A DNA stretch of 6,425 bases from Dehalococcoidales bacterium (GCA_016926695.1 JAFGOB010000186.1:1-6425); one strand, 5' to 3'. Positions 1 through 5,754 are shown, counted from the stretch's first letter. Numbers and translations: made by a program. Notes: a model not told the origin generated them from the letters alone.

Positions 1-30
1 TGGATTGATCCCAGGATAAGACTTGAGTAA
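1..30 (+). CDS. 3' end of an ABC transporter permease (DppB-type), partial
   Basis: The first ten codons of the window read WIDPRIRLE followed by TAA at 28-30. An Asp-Pro-Arg-Ile-Arg tail is characteristic of the C-terminus of DppB/OppB-type permeases of peptide/nickel-class ABC importers. A DppC-type partner lies immediately downstream, as expected for the usual dppB-dppC order. Only the tail is visible, so the condition of the rest of the gene is unknown. It would form the inner-membrane pore as a heterodimer with the DppC-type protein. The tail is repeated, with two mismatches over 45 bp, at 92-136, so this stop codon is 105 bp from the next gene instead of the 14 bp left by the second copy. 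Confidence 0.6.
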   Translation, partial: WIDPRIRLE

Positions 31-48
31 ATGGAGAATAGATCAAGC

Positions 49-121
49 ATGATCGTCCTGGCAAACCTGGTGGTGGATGTATCCTATTGGCTGGATTGAT
101 CCCAGGATTAGACTTGAGTAA
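49..121 (+). pseudogene. Frameshifted duplicate of the DppB C-terminus
   Basis: From the ATG at 49 the frame reads MIVLANLVVDVSYWLD and stops at TGA 97-99. The Asn-Leu-Val-Val-Asp core resembles the last transmembrane helix of DppB-type permeases. The expected tail WIDPRIRLE then follows at 92-121 in another frame. One extra base around 85-95 separates the two; removing it gives a continuous ANLVVDVSY-x-WIDPRIRLE-like C-terminus. It is best read as a non-functional duplicate of the 3' end. The 16-codon frame has a GGAG at 33-36, 12 bases before its ATG, so translation of a tiny hydrophobic peptide cannot be excluded. Its stop is only 36 bases from the next start codon. Confidence 0.55.
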
Positions 122-135
122 ATGGAGAATTGATC

Positions 136-1032
136 ATGGCTGTAAAAGAAATAGCTCAAAAAGAATTCATGGAACAACCGGTCCATGTAAGCGAAATCAG
201 GCGTACCATCAGGGTAATGGTAGGCCGGAAAATAGTGGTATTCGGACTGGTCATCATCGCTATAACTGTTATAGCCGCTATTTTCGCTCCGCTTATAGCC
301 CCCTATGACCCTAATATGCCGGTGCTGGATGATAAAATCCAGGGACCCAGCCGCCAACATTGGCTGGGTACGGACTCTCTGGGCAGGGATACCCTCAGCC
401 GTATTATCTTTGGCACCCGGACATCTCTGATAGTCGGCATCGGTTCGGTAGGAATGGCGGCTGTTGCCGGCATTATCCTGGGACTGATTGCCGGTTATTA
501 TGGGGGTATTACCTATGCCATTATCATGAGGTTCATGGACTCCCTGATGGCCTTTCCCATGATGTTGCTGGCCCTGGTAGTGGCAGCCCTGCTGGGCGGA
601 GGGCTCCTGAACATAGTCATAGCCATCGGTGTGGGTATGACGGCCAGCTATGCCCGCCTGATGTGCGGGCAGGTCCTTTCTGTTAAAGTTAATGATTATG
701 TTGTGGCGGAAAGATCGATCGGCGCCAGCAATACGCGCATCATGTTCAAGCATGTTTTCCCCAACTGCTTTCCGCCACTCATCGTGATGATGACCATGAT
801 GCTGGGCGGGGCCATTCTGGCAGAAGCCGGTCTGAGCTTTCTGGGCATCGGCATCAAGCCGCCGGATGCCGCCTGGGGCGCTATGGTTAATAGCGGCTAT
901 AAGTACCTTCTCAGTATGCCTATCATGTCATTTGCTCCCGGTGTGGCTATCATGCTGCTGGTCTTTGCTTTCAACATGGTAGGCGACGGGCTGAGGGATG
1001 CGCTCGATCCCAAGTTGAGGGGGACAATCTAA
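136..1032 (+). CDS. ABC transporter permease, DppC/OppC family
   Basis: This 298-residue protein is an inner-membrane permease subunit of a peptide/nickel/opine-class ABC importer, at the usual length for DppC. Residues 19-54 hold the N-terminal segment and first membrane helix (ending APLIAPYDP). LGTDSLGRD at 77-85 is the DppC signature before the transmembrane core. Further hydrophobic helices lie at about 97-120, 127-152, 156-172, 214-232 and 265-285. The EAA loop that contacts the ATPase is about 188-210 (AERSIGASN, then HVFPN), followed by AGLSFLGIGI (231-240). The tail DPKLRG is also typical. I chose the ATG at 136 because GGAG at 124-127 sits 8 bases before it; a TTG two codons upstream is less likely. 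It follows the permease tail repeat by 14 bp. Substrate cannot be told from this subunit. Confidence 0.95.
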   Translation: MAVKEIAQKEFMEQPVHVSEIRRTIRVMVGRKIVVFGLVIIAITVIAAIFAPLIAPYDPNMPVLDDKIQGPSRQHWLGTDSLGRDTLSRIIFGTRTSLIVGIGSVGMAAVAGIILGLIAGYYGGITYAIIMRFMDSLMAFPMMLLALVVAALLGGGLLNIVIAIGVGMTASYARLMCGQVLSVKVNDYVVAERSIGASNTRIMFKHVFPNCFPPLIVMMTMMLGGAILAEAGLSFLGIGIKPPDAAWGAMVNSGYKYLLSMPIMSFAPGVAIMLLVFAFNMVGDGLRDALDPKLRGTI

Positions 1033-1054
1033 TACGTACTTTATTTATTCCATC

Positions 1055-1090
1055 CCCTCTCCCTCGATGGGAGAGGGTCAGGGTGAGGGT
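1055..1090. repeat. REP-like palindrome with GGGTNAGGGTGAGGGT tail
   Basis: A perfect 9-bp stem (1055-1063 ccctctccc, 1069-1077 gggagaggg) closes a 5-base loop and is followed by a G-rich run, tcagggtgagggt. Palindromes of this wording recur as dispersed intergenic repeats in many bacterial genomes. It sits 22 bp after the permease stop and has no T-run, so it is not a standard intrinsic terminator. It could still stabilise the permease mRNA end or partly separate it from the binding-protein gene. Confidence 0.6.
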
Positions 1091-1203
1091 ATACTAAGGT
1101 ATTTATGCCATTAAGTGCTAGGTGCGAAAGGAAGCATGAAAAATTCCGGACGGATAGAGTTCGATCATTGCAGAGTATAAAATCAGGAAATGCAGTTATT
1201 AGC

Positions 1204-1209
1204 TATAAT
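1204..1209 (+). promoter_or_regulatory. Candidate -10 box for the binding-protein gene
   Basis: TATAAT matches the sigma-70 -10 consensus exactly and lies in a locally AT-rich stretch about 110 bp before the lipoprotein start. No good -35 box is seen 16-18 bp upstream and there is no TG extension, so an activator or a different sigma factor would be needed. A separate promoter would fit the 288-bp gap between permease and binding-protein genes and the usual need for excess binding protein. Confidence 0.3.
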
Positions 1210-1231
1210 TATAAGCAGGTTCTAAATTATT

Positions 1232-1290
1232 AAGGAGGTGGTTCGTGAAGTGAAGCTATGATCGGGGTAAGCGGAGATATAATGCCGTAA
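1232..1290 (+). other. Orphan strong Shine-Dalgarno with mini-ORFs in the leader
   Basis: AAGGAGGTG at 1232-1240 matches the canonical anti-Shine-Dalgarno over nine bases, yet no long frame follows. Six bases after its GGAGG is GTG-AAG-TGA (1245-1253), a two-codon frame. GTG-AAG-CTA-TGA (1250-1261) overlaps, by ATGA, an ATG frame of ten codons (1258-1290, MIGVSGDIMP). The real lipoprotein gene starts 30 bases later with its own ribosome site. This could be a translated leader, a ribosome-binding decoy, or the remains of a gene start. Confidence 0.4.
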
Positions 1291-1320
1291 GAACGTTGTA
1301 AAATTTAGGGGAGATGAAAA

Positions 1321-3015
1321 ATGAAGAAGTTATTGGTGGTTATCTTGATGGTTGCGATGGCAGTTTCATTGATCCTGGCAGGCTGTTCGTCAACCACTAC
1401 TACGTCAGCACCTGCCGTACAGGCGCCCGCAAAGACGACAGGGGCTGCCCCCACGGCTGCTCAGTCCACGGCTGCCGCTCCTGCAAAAACCAGCGCCGCT
1501 CCAGTTATCACTTCCATGGCGCCGCCCCCCACCACCGCCGGTACCAGGGCTAAGAAGGGCGGGGTAATCAGGCTGATATTTACCGAGGTCCCGACCGGCT
1601 CTATCGGTGTGCCTGAAAATATGAAAGGTTTATCCGGTTTTTATGTAGCTCCCATGTTTGAGCCTCTCATCAGGGGCAATTCCGATGGTTCTTTTTCCCC
1701 CTTGCTGGCTGAGTCCTGGGAATGGTCATCGGACAATCTGACGCTGACCCTGAAGCTGAGAAAAGGCGTTAAATTTCATGACGGCAGTGACTTCAATGCC
1801 AGCGTAGCAAAATGGAACTTCGAGCGAGAAATGGCTGCCATGGTCACCGGAAGTGACAACGTCGCGTCTTACAGTATTATTGACGATTATACTTTCCAGA
1901 TAAAAATTAAAAAATACCAGAATACCTGGTTCGGCTCTCTGGCGCGGTCCAGTACTCTGGGTTCACAAATTTCTCAGGCAAATTACGAAAAGAACGGTGT
2001 AGAATATGCCGATTGGCATCCGGTCGGCACCGGTCCCTTTAAATTCACAAAATATGTAGAGAACGATTATCTGGAAATGGAGCGTAATGAAAACTATTGG
2101 GGAGACAAGGCGCTGCTGGATGGAGTCAAGGAGCTGTTTATTGCCGATGCGGTAACCCAGCAGATCTCCTTCGAGGCGGGTGAAGCCGATATACTCGAAT
2201 CCGTACAGGGCGCCGCCGCCATAGAGCTTTCCCAGAAAGATTATGCTCTGGATATGTCCTCCGGACTGGGCAATATGTTGATACCCTCCAGCGGCATCGA
2301 AGGTTCTCCCTATCAGAAGAAAGAAGTGCGCATGGCAGTAGAACATGCCATTAATAAAGAATCTATCATCAGAAATATCGGAATGGGATACTGGAAGGAG
2401 TTAACCCAGATTGTGGGTGAAGGGAAATTGGGCTATGTCTCCTCTATCCAGCCCCGCAAATACGACCCCCAAAAGGCTAAAGCTCTGCTGGCCCAGGCCG
2501 GCTATCCCAACGGATTTAATACCAAGTTAACCTGTGCCGTCATTTTTAACAACGATTCCGTAACCGCCATGCAGGCAGACCTTAATGCTGTTGGCATCAA
2601 TACTGAGCTGAATATCGTCAGTGCTCAAAAATGGCTGGACAACATGGTAAACGGCCTCGAGGAAGGTTTGACTGTTGAACCCATTACCACCATGGAAACC
2701 GATTTTGGTGTTAATATGAATCGCTATTGGGTTACACCCCTCAAACAGCAGTACGGAGCTGGTTGCTGGTGGACTACCATGAAGAGACCGGCAGGGCTGG
2801 ACCAGATGATACAGGACTACCTGGTCATACCGGACTATGACGGACAGAAGGCCCAGGCTGAAAAAATTACCCGGTTGATGTTTGATGATGCCACCGCCAT
2901 CCCTCTTTGGGAAACAACAACCATTATTGTGCAGCAAAAGTATGTCAAAGAAATGAACTACGGTAAGCTGGGATGGCCGTATTTCAACTTCACCGGCGCC
3001 TGGATGGATAAATAA
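1321..3015 (+). CDS. ABC transporter substrate-binding lipoprotein, SBP_bac_5 family
   Basis: This 564-residue extracytoplasmic solute-binding protein would capture a peptide, metal chelate or similar small solute and deliver it to the DppB/DppC-type permeases upstream. Residues 1-21 form a lipoprotein signal (MKK, hydrophobic core, LILAG) with the lipidated Cys at 22. Residues 23-77 are a low-complexity Thr/Ala/Pro linker with repeated APAKT units, a tether common in Chloroflexota and Gram-positive binding proteins. The mature fold starts near KKGGVIRL (78). Family hallmarks are MFEPLIRG (112-119), LAESWEWS...LRKGVKFHDGS (129-156) and PVGTGPFKF (234-242). The length fits the family. The ATG at 1321 has GGGGAG at 1308-1313, 7 bases away. 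An ATG at 1314 is in another frame. Ligand specificity cannot be read from the sequence; the family also carries nickel, opines and oligosaccharides. Confidence 0.95.
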   Translation: MKKLLVVILMVAMAVSLILAGCSSTTTTSAPAVQAPAKTTGAAPTAAQSTAAAPAKTSAAPVITSMAPPPTTAGTRAKKGGVIRLIFTEVPTGSIGVPENMKGLSGFYVAPMFEPLIRGNSDGSFSPLLAESWEWSSDNLTLTLKLRKGVKFHDGSDFNASVAKWNFEREMAAMVTGSDNVASYSIIDDYTFQIKIKKYQNTWFGSLARSSTLGSQISQANYEKNGVEYADWHPVGTGPFKFTKYVENDYLEMERNENYWGDKALLDGVKELFIADAVTQQISFEAGEADILESVQGAAAIELSQKDYALDMSSGLGNMLIPSSGIEGSPYQKKEVRMAVEHAINKESIIRNIGMGYWKELTQIVGEGKLGYVSSIQPRKYDPQKAKALLAQAGYPNGFNTKLTCAVIFNNDSVTAMQADLNAVGINTELNIVSAQKWLDNMVNGLEEGLTVEPITTMETDFGVNMNRYWVTPLKQQYGAGCWWTTMKRPAGLDQMIQDYLVIPDYDGQKAQAEKITRLMFDDATAIPLWETTTIIVQQKYVKEMNYGKLGWPYFNFTGAWMDK

Positions 3016-3052
3016 GTACAGCCATTAACATAGTGCAGCTCGGCTGATTGTG

Positions 3053-3089
3053 AGGCGGCTATCTCCCACAGTCCGGGAGATAGCCGCTT
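3053..3089 (+). terminator. Terminator-like hairpin after the lipoprotein gene
   Basis: A perfect 13-bp stem, 3055-3067 (gcggctatctccc) with 3075-3087, closes a 7-base loop (acagtcc); one G-T and one A-T pair extend it to 15. It lies 38 bases after the lipoprotein stop. The following bases (ttaactctctt) are only moderately T-rich, so it may act as an inefficient terminator or as a 3' stability hairpin. It marks the end of the transporter unit. Confidence 0.6.
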
Positions 3090-3097
3090 AACTCTCT

Positions 3098-3129
3098 TAT
3101 AATAGTCCAGTCAAACCCTTTCAAGGGTT
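3098..3129 (+). promoter_or_regulatory. Candidate promoter and leader hairpin before the Fe-S genes
   Basis: A consensus -10 box TATAAT lies at 3098-3103, just past the upstream hairpin. The matching -35 position (about 3075-3080) falls inside that hairpin and does not resemble TTGACA. About ten bases downstream, 3114-3119 (aaccct) pairs with 3124-3129 (agggtt) around a ttca loop, so the leader would start with a small hairpin 25 bases ahead of the ATG. This would give the two iron-sulfur genes their own transcription start. Confidence 0.35.
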
Positions 3130-3154
3130 ATCTTCAGGCAAAAAGGAGGACAAC

Positions 3155-4240
3155 ATGGATGAAGTTTATGATAAAGTTGCGGCTGTTGTAGGCGCACCGG
3201 GCTCAAAACGCTTCGCCGGAATACTCGAGGCCATGATGACCGTGGAAGAAGCGGGTTACCTGCTCGAACTGAAAACACCCCGGACTGCGGCCCAACTGGC
3301 TATGAAACTGAAGCTGGATGAGAAAATATTGCAGGCCAAACTGGATGATATGGCGGACAGGTTGCTGATCCGCCGGGCCAATGACTCCTTTGTAGTTCCC
3401 CCCAGCGTGGTGATGTTCCATCATGGCGCCATCGGCTGGATCAAGGAAGAAGATAAAGCCCGGCTTTATCCTCTGTGGGGTGACTTCTTTTTCGAGGAAT
3501 GGGGGGACATAATTGTCGATGACTTTATCAAGAGAAAAAACAAGGGTGTGCCGGGAGCGCACCGGGTTGTCCCGGCCTACAAGGCCCTTGAAGCCAGTCC
3601 TAAAATCCGTCCTGAACAGATATTGTGGTACGAGGATATGAGACAACTGCTGAAAAAATCAGCGAAGACCTATTTCATGATGTGCGGCTGCCGCGGACTC
3701 TGGCGAAAATGCGATAGCCCCATAGATGTCTGCATCAAGCTCCAGTTGCCCACCTCTCCGCCCATGATGGCCGAAAAGGAATTTGTCGACCCGCCCAAAG
3801 AGACCAGCTATGAAGAGGGCATGAAGATAGTCTCGGAGTGCGAAGACATCGGGCTGGTGCACATACCTCTGAATACGGCACAGGGCGATCTTTATTGCAG
3901 TTGCTGCGATGATTGCTGCATGGTGATACAGCCCCTGCTCAAACGCGGTAACCTGCATGAGATCCTGACCCCCAGCCGCTACCGGGCGGCGGTTGATGAA
4001 GACAAGTGCGTGGGCTGCCAGAAATGTCTCAGCCGCTGCAAATTCGACGCCATAGCAATGGCGCCCGTACCAGGTACGGACAAGTTCAAGGCCAGGATCA
4101 ACGCTGAGCACTGCATGGGCTGCGGGGCCTGTGTAATCACCTGTAAAACACAGGCCATGACGCTGGAGTTGGTGCGGCCCCCCAGCCATATTCCCACTTG
4201 TTCCATTATGGAGCTGTTTGCCATGGAAGCGAAGAAATAA
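3155..4240 (+). CDS. Winged-helix / 4Fe-4S ferredoxin-type protein, first paralogue
   Basis: A 361-residue protein with no signal peptide or membrane helix, so cytoplasmic. Residues about 5-85 look like a winged-helix domain (TAAQLAMKLKLDE helix, LIRR, then a short wing). FHHGAIGW (88-95) and YPLWGDFFF (105-113) follow. The cysteine-rich half has four sites: CGCR with C177/C179, C186 and C193; CSCCDDCC (C248, C250, C251, C254, C255); and two ferredoxin motifs, C285-x2-C288-x2-C291-x3-C295 and C320-x2-C323-x2-C326-x3-C330. The last two should each bind a [4Fe-4S] cluster; the first two may bind metal or a further cluster. Cys229 and Cys349 make 19 in all. Its start has AGGAGG 5 bases upstream. 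The role is unknown: electron carrier, or Fe-S-sensing DNA-binding protein. The paralogue 76 bp downstream keeps every cysteine. Confidence 0.9.
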   Translation: MDEVYDKVAAVVGAPGSKRFAGILEAMMTVEEAGYLLELKTPRTAAQLAMKLKLDEKILQAKLDDMADRLLIRRANDSFVVPPSVVMFHHGAIGWIKEEDKARLYPLWGDFFFEEWGDIIVDDFIKRKNKGVPGAHRVVPAYKALEASPKIRPEQILWYEDMRQLLKKSAKTYFMMCGCRGLWRKCDSPIDVCIKLQLPTSPPMMAEKEFVDPPKETSYEEGMKIVSECEDIGLVHIPLNTAQGDLYCSCCDDCCMVIQPLLKRGNLHEILTPSRYRAAVDEDKCVGCQKCLSRCKFDAIAMAPVPGTDKFKARINAEHCMGCGACVITCKTQAMTLELVRPPSHIPTCSIMELFAMEAKK

Positions 4241-4259
4241 GGCCGCCTGAGAGTTACGG

Positions 4260-4276
4260 GCCCGGTGCTGCCGGGC
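4260..4276 (+). other. GC-rich hairpin between the two Fe-S genes
   Basis: gcccgg (4260-4265) and ccgggc (4271-4276) form a 6-bp stem around tgctg. It sits 20 bases after the first gene and has no T-run, so it is unlikely to terminate transcription. It may mark an mRNA processing or stability point that lets the two cistrons be expressed at different levels. The second gene has its own strong AAGGAGG site at 4305-4311. Confidence 0.35.
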
Positions 4277-4316
4277 ATGGTCTGGTTGGATAGAAGGATT
4301 TGATAAGGAGGACCGT

Positions 4317-5432
4317 ATGTCTGAACCCGGTGAAGTTTTTGACAGGCTGGCGGTAATCGTTGGTGCACCTGGCTCGAAACGTTTTGCCAGGGTGCTTGAG
4401 GCCATGATGACAGAGGAAGAGGCCGGATACCTCGTTGAGCTCCGGGTCCCCATGACAGTCGAACAACTGGCCGAGAAGCTGAATATAGACCCGGAGGAAC
4501 TGAAGGTAAAGCTGGATAATATGCTGGCCAGGATGATCATCCGCAAGGCCAAAGACGGGTTTGTTACTCCCAATAACGTGGTGGCCTTTCACCACGGCGC
4601 AATAGGCTGGCTGCCAGAGGAGCGTAAAGCTAAGGCTTATCCACTGTGGGGTGATTTCTTTTTTGCCGAATGGGAAGATATGATCGCCGATGGATTTGAG
4701 AGGAGGCAGAAGACCGGTGCGCCGGGGGCACACCGTGTCGTACCTGCCTACAGGGCGCTTGAAGCCAGTCCCAACATCCGTCCCGAACAGATACTGTGGT
4801 ACGAGGATATGCGGCAGATTTTTAAGAGGGCCGAGGTGATCACGGTCGCCATGTGCGGCTGCCGGGGACTGTGGCGCAAGTGTCAAAATCCGGTTGATGT
4901 CTGCTTTAAGGTCGATTTCCCGACCGGTGTCAAAATGCCCCCTCCCCAGCCTAGTGATTATATGAAACCTCCCATATTCCTGACTTATGAAGAGGCCATG
5001 AAGATTATCGATGAATGTGAGGAGCTGGGTCTGGTCCACCTGCCTTTAAATACCTCGCAGGGGGATATCTACTGCAATTGCTGTAATGACTGCTGCATGG
5101 TTATCAATCCGCTGCTCAAACGCGGCAAAGTGCATGAGATCCTGACCCCCAGCCGCTACCGGGCGGCGGTTGATGAAGATAAGTGCGTGGGCTGCAAGAA
5201 ATGTCTCAGCCGCTGTAAATTCGATGCCATAGAAATGGCGCCCGTCCCCGGTACGGACAAGTTCAAGGCCAGGGTCAACGCTGAGCACTGCATGGGCTGC
5301 GGAGCCTGTGTGATCACCTGTAAAACGCAGGCCATGACGCTGGAGCTTGCCCGTCCGCCCAGCCACATCCCCACCTGTTCAGCTATGGAGCTGTTCCAGA
5401 TGGAGATGAAAAAAACTCCACCGCCTACCTGA
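4317..5432 (+). CDS. Winged-helix / 4Fe-4S ferredoxin-type protein, second paralogue
   Basis: This 371-residue cytoplasmic protein is a tandem duplicate of the gene before it, with the same order of parts: winged-helix-like N-terminus (about 8-88; TVEQLAEKLNIDPEEL, MIIRK), FHHGAIGW (91-98), CGCR with C180/C182, C189 and C196, then CNCCNDCC (C253, C255, C256, C259, C260), and two 4Fe-4S motifs at C290/293/296/300 and C325/328/331/335. Cys234 and Cys354 are also shared. The first ~114 aligned residues are about 65% identical to the paralogue, the last ~90 about 93%. The segment between C196 and the CxCC site differs most and is longer, with a Pro-rich stretch (MPPPQPSDYMKPP). The tail KKTPPPT is extra. 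AAGGAGG ends 5 bases before the ATG. Both genes are probably cotranscribed. Function is not known to me. Confidence 0.9.
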   Translation: MSEPGEVFDRLAVIVGAPGSKRFARVLEAMMTEEEAGYLVELRVPMTVEQLAEKLNIDPEELKVKLDNMLARMIIRKAKDGFVTPNNVVAFHHGAIGWLPEERKAKAYPLWGDFFFAEWEDMIADGFERRQKTGAPGAHRVVPAYRALEASPNIRPEQILWYEDMRQIFKRAEVITVAMCGCRGLWRKCQNPVDVCFKVDFPTGVKMPPPQPSDYMKPPIFLTYEEAMKIIDECEELGLVHLPLNTSQGDIYCNCCNDCCMVINPLLKRGKVHEILTPSRYRAAVDEDKCVGCKKCLSRCKFDAIEMAPVPGTDKFKARVNAEHCMGCGACVITCKTQAMTLELARPPSHIPTCSAMELFQMEMKKTPPPT

Positions 5433-5522
5433 TATCAGTCCGAACCCCCGGTACCATCTTTCACAAAGACGTTATTCGTTTTTTCAGCGGGCTTTCTGAA
5501 GCTAAACCGGCCAATAACAGGG
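5433..5522. other. Intergenic stretch after the Fe-S genes; weak terminator candidate
   Basis: Just after the second Fe-S gene, 5465-5471 (aaagacg) can pair with 5477-5483 (cgttttt) around ttatt, with one G-T pair, and a T6 run spans 5479-5484. This could be a weak intrinsic terminator on the + strand, since only two G-C pairs hold the stem. A 10-bp palindrome (ctgatatcag, 5429-5438) covers the stop codon. I see no gene here. Confidence 0.3.
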
Positions 5523-5558
5523 AAAAAACGAAAAATTAACCGGCGGGACTTTACGGTT
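5523..5558 (-). terminator. Minus-strand terminator candidate
   Basis: Read on the minus strand, AACCG (5558-5554) and CGGTT (5542-5538) form a 5-bp stem with an 11-base loop, followed by AA, T5, CG and T6 down to 5523. The stem is short but the T-rich tail is strong. It lies about 230 bp downstream of the minus-strand promoter at 5790-5761 and would end a transcript from it. Confidence 0.35.
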
Positions 5559-5586
5559 TTCAGATGCAAGCAGGGGGCGCAGCGGT

Positions 5587-5598
5587 ACGGCATGCCGT
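5587..5598. promoter_or_regulatory. 12-bp perfect palindrome
   Basis: acggcatgccgt is its own reverse complement. A loosely matching outer pair, ggt at 5584-5586 and acc at about 5604-5606, gives it extra symmetry. It could be a dimeric repressor site, but it lies downstream of the minus-strand promoter and is not next to any start codon, so its role is open. Confidence 0.25.
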
Positions 5599-5634
5599 GA
5601 CTAACCGTGGGAGTGAACAAACGGAATTCAGAGT

Positions 5635-5754
5635 AAAAAAACCTGATCTGTTGCTGCTGAGGCGCTATTCCATTATTAAGGTACACCGGATGCAGCCCGG
5701 TAGCCCGTTGAAGCCCCTGAATATTACCTGAAAAGGCTGCTCCTTTACGGCCAG
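5635..5754 (-). ncRNA. Candidate structured small RNA
   Basis: Downstream of the strong minus-strand promoter there is no frame with a ribosome site, but about 120 bases with pairing potential end at a T7 run (5641-5635). In RNA order I see CCUG...CAGG enclosing AAAGG-agcag-CCUUU. This is followed by UAUU-c-AGG...CCU-u-AAUA enclosing ACCGG-gcugcau-CCGGU. A GCAGCC/GGCUGC pairing competes with these. The hairpin right before the T7 run is weak, so the transcript may continue to the T-rich stop near 5523. I do not recognise a known RNA family. Confidence 0.25.

Larger units (their letters stand above)
1..136 (+). repeat. Direct repeat of the permease 3' end (45 bp, period 91 bp)
   Basis: Positions 1-45 and 92-136 match at 43 of 45 bases; the mismatches are a18/t109 and a40/t131. 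Each copy holds the WIDPRIRLE codons, a TAA stop and a GGAG Shine-Dalgarno sequence. Sequence 46-91 between the copies encodes what looks like the preceding part of a DppB C-terminal helix. This suggests a tandem duplication of a 91-bp unit whose first half lies upstream of the window. An assembly artefact at a contig edge is the alternative. Confidence 0.85.

Noticed and set aside
43..753. 236-codon open frame on the minus strand
   Set aside because: It lies opposite the DppC-type permease, whose family match is clear. The translation is rich in His, Gln, Tyr and Asp with no recognisable fold, as expected for a shadow frame.
1051..1090. REP-like palindrome as an intrinsic terminator for the permease gene
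   Set aside because: The stem is good but is followed by a G-rich run, not T residues.
3659..4573. 304-codon open frame on the minus strand
   Set aside because: It runs antisense across both Fe-S genes and their gap. A similar shadow frame recurs opposite the second paralogue (5046-5366), as expected from the duplicated coding sequence.
4254..5039. 261-codon open frame on the minus strand
   Set aside because: It is antisense to the second Fe-S gene, and its sequence mirrors the frame at 3203-3646 opposite the first copy. Codon bias of the real genes explains it.
5435..5686. 83-codon minus-strand frame starting GTG
   Set aside because: It has no Shine-Dalgarno sequence, no family resemblance, and a T-rich terminator candidate (5535-5523) inside the frame. 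The strong promoter upstream fits a non-coding transcript better.
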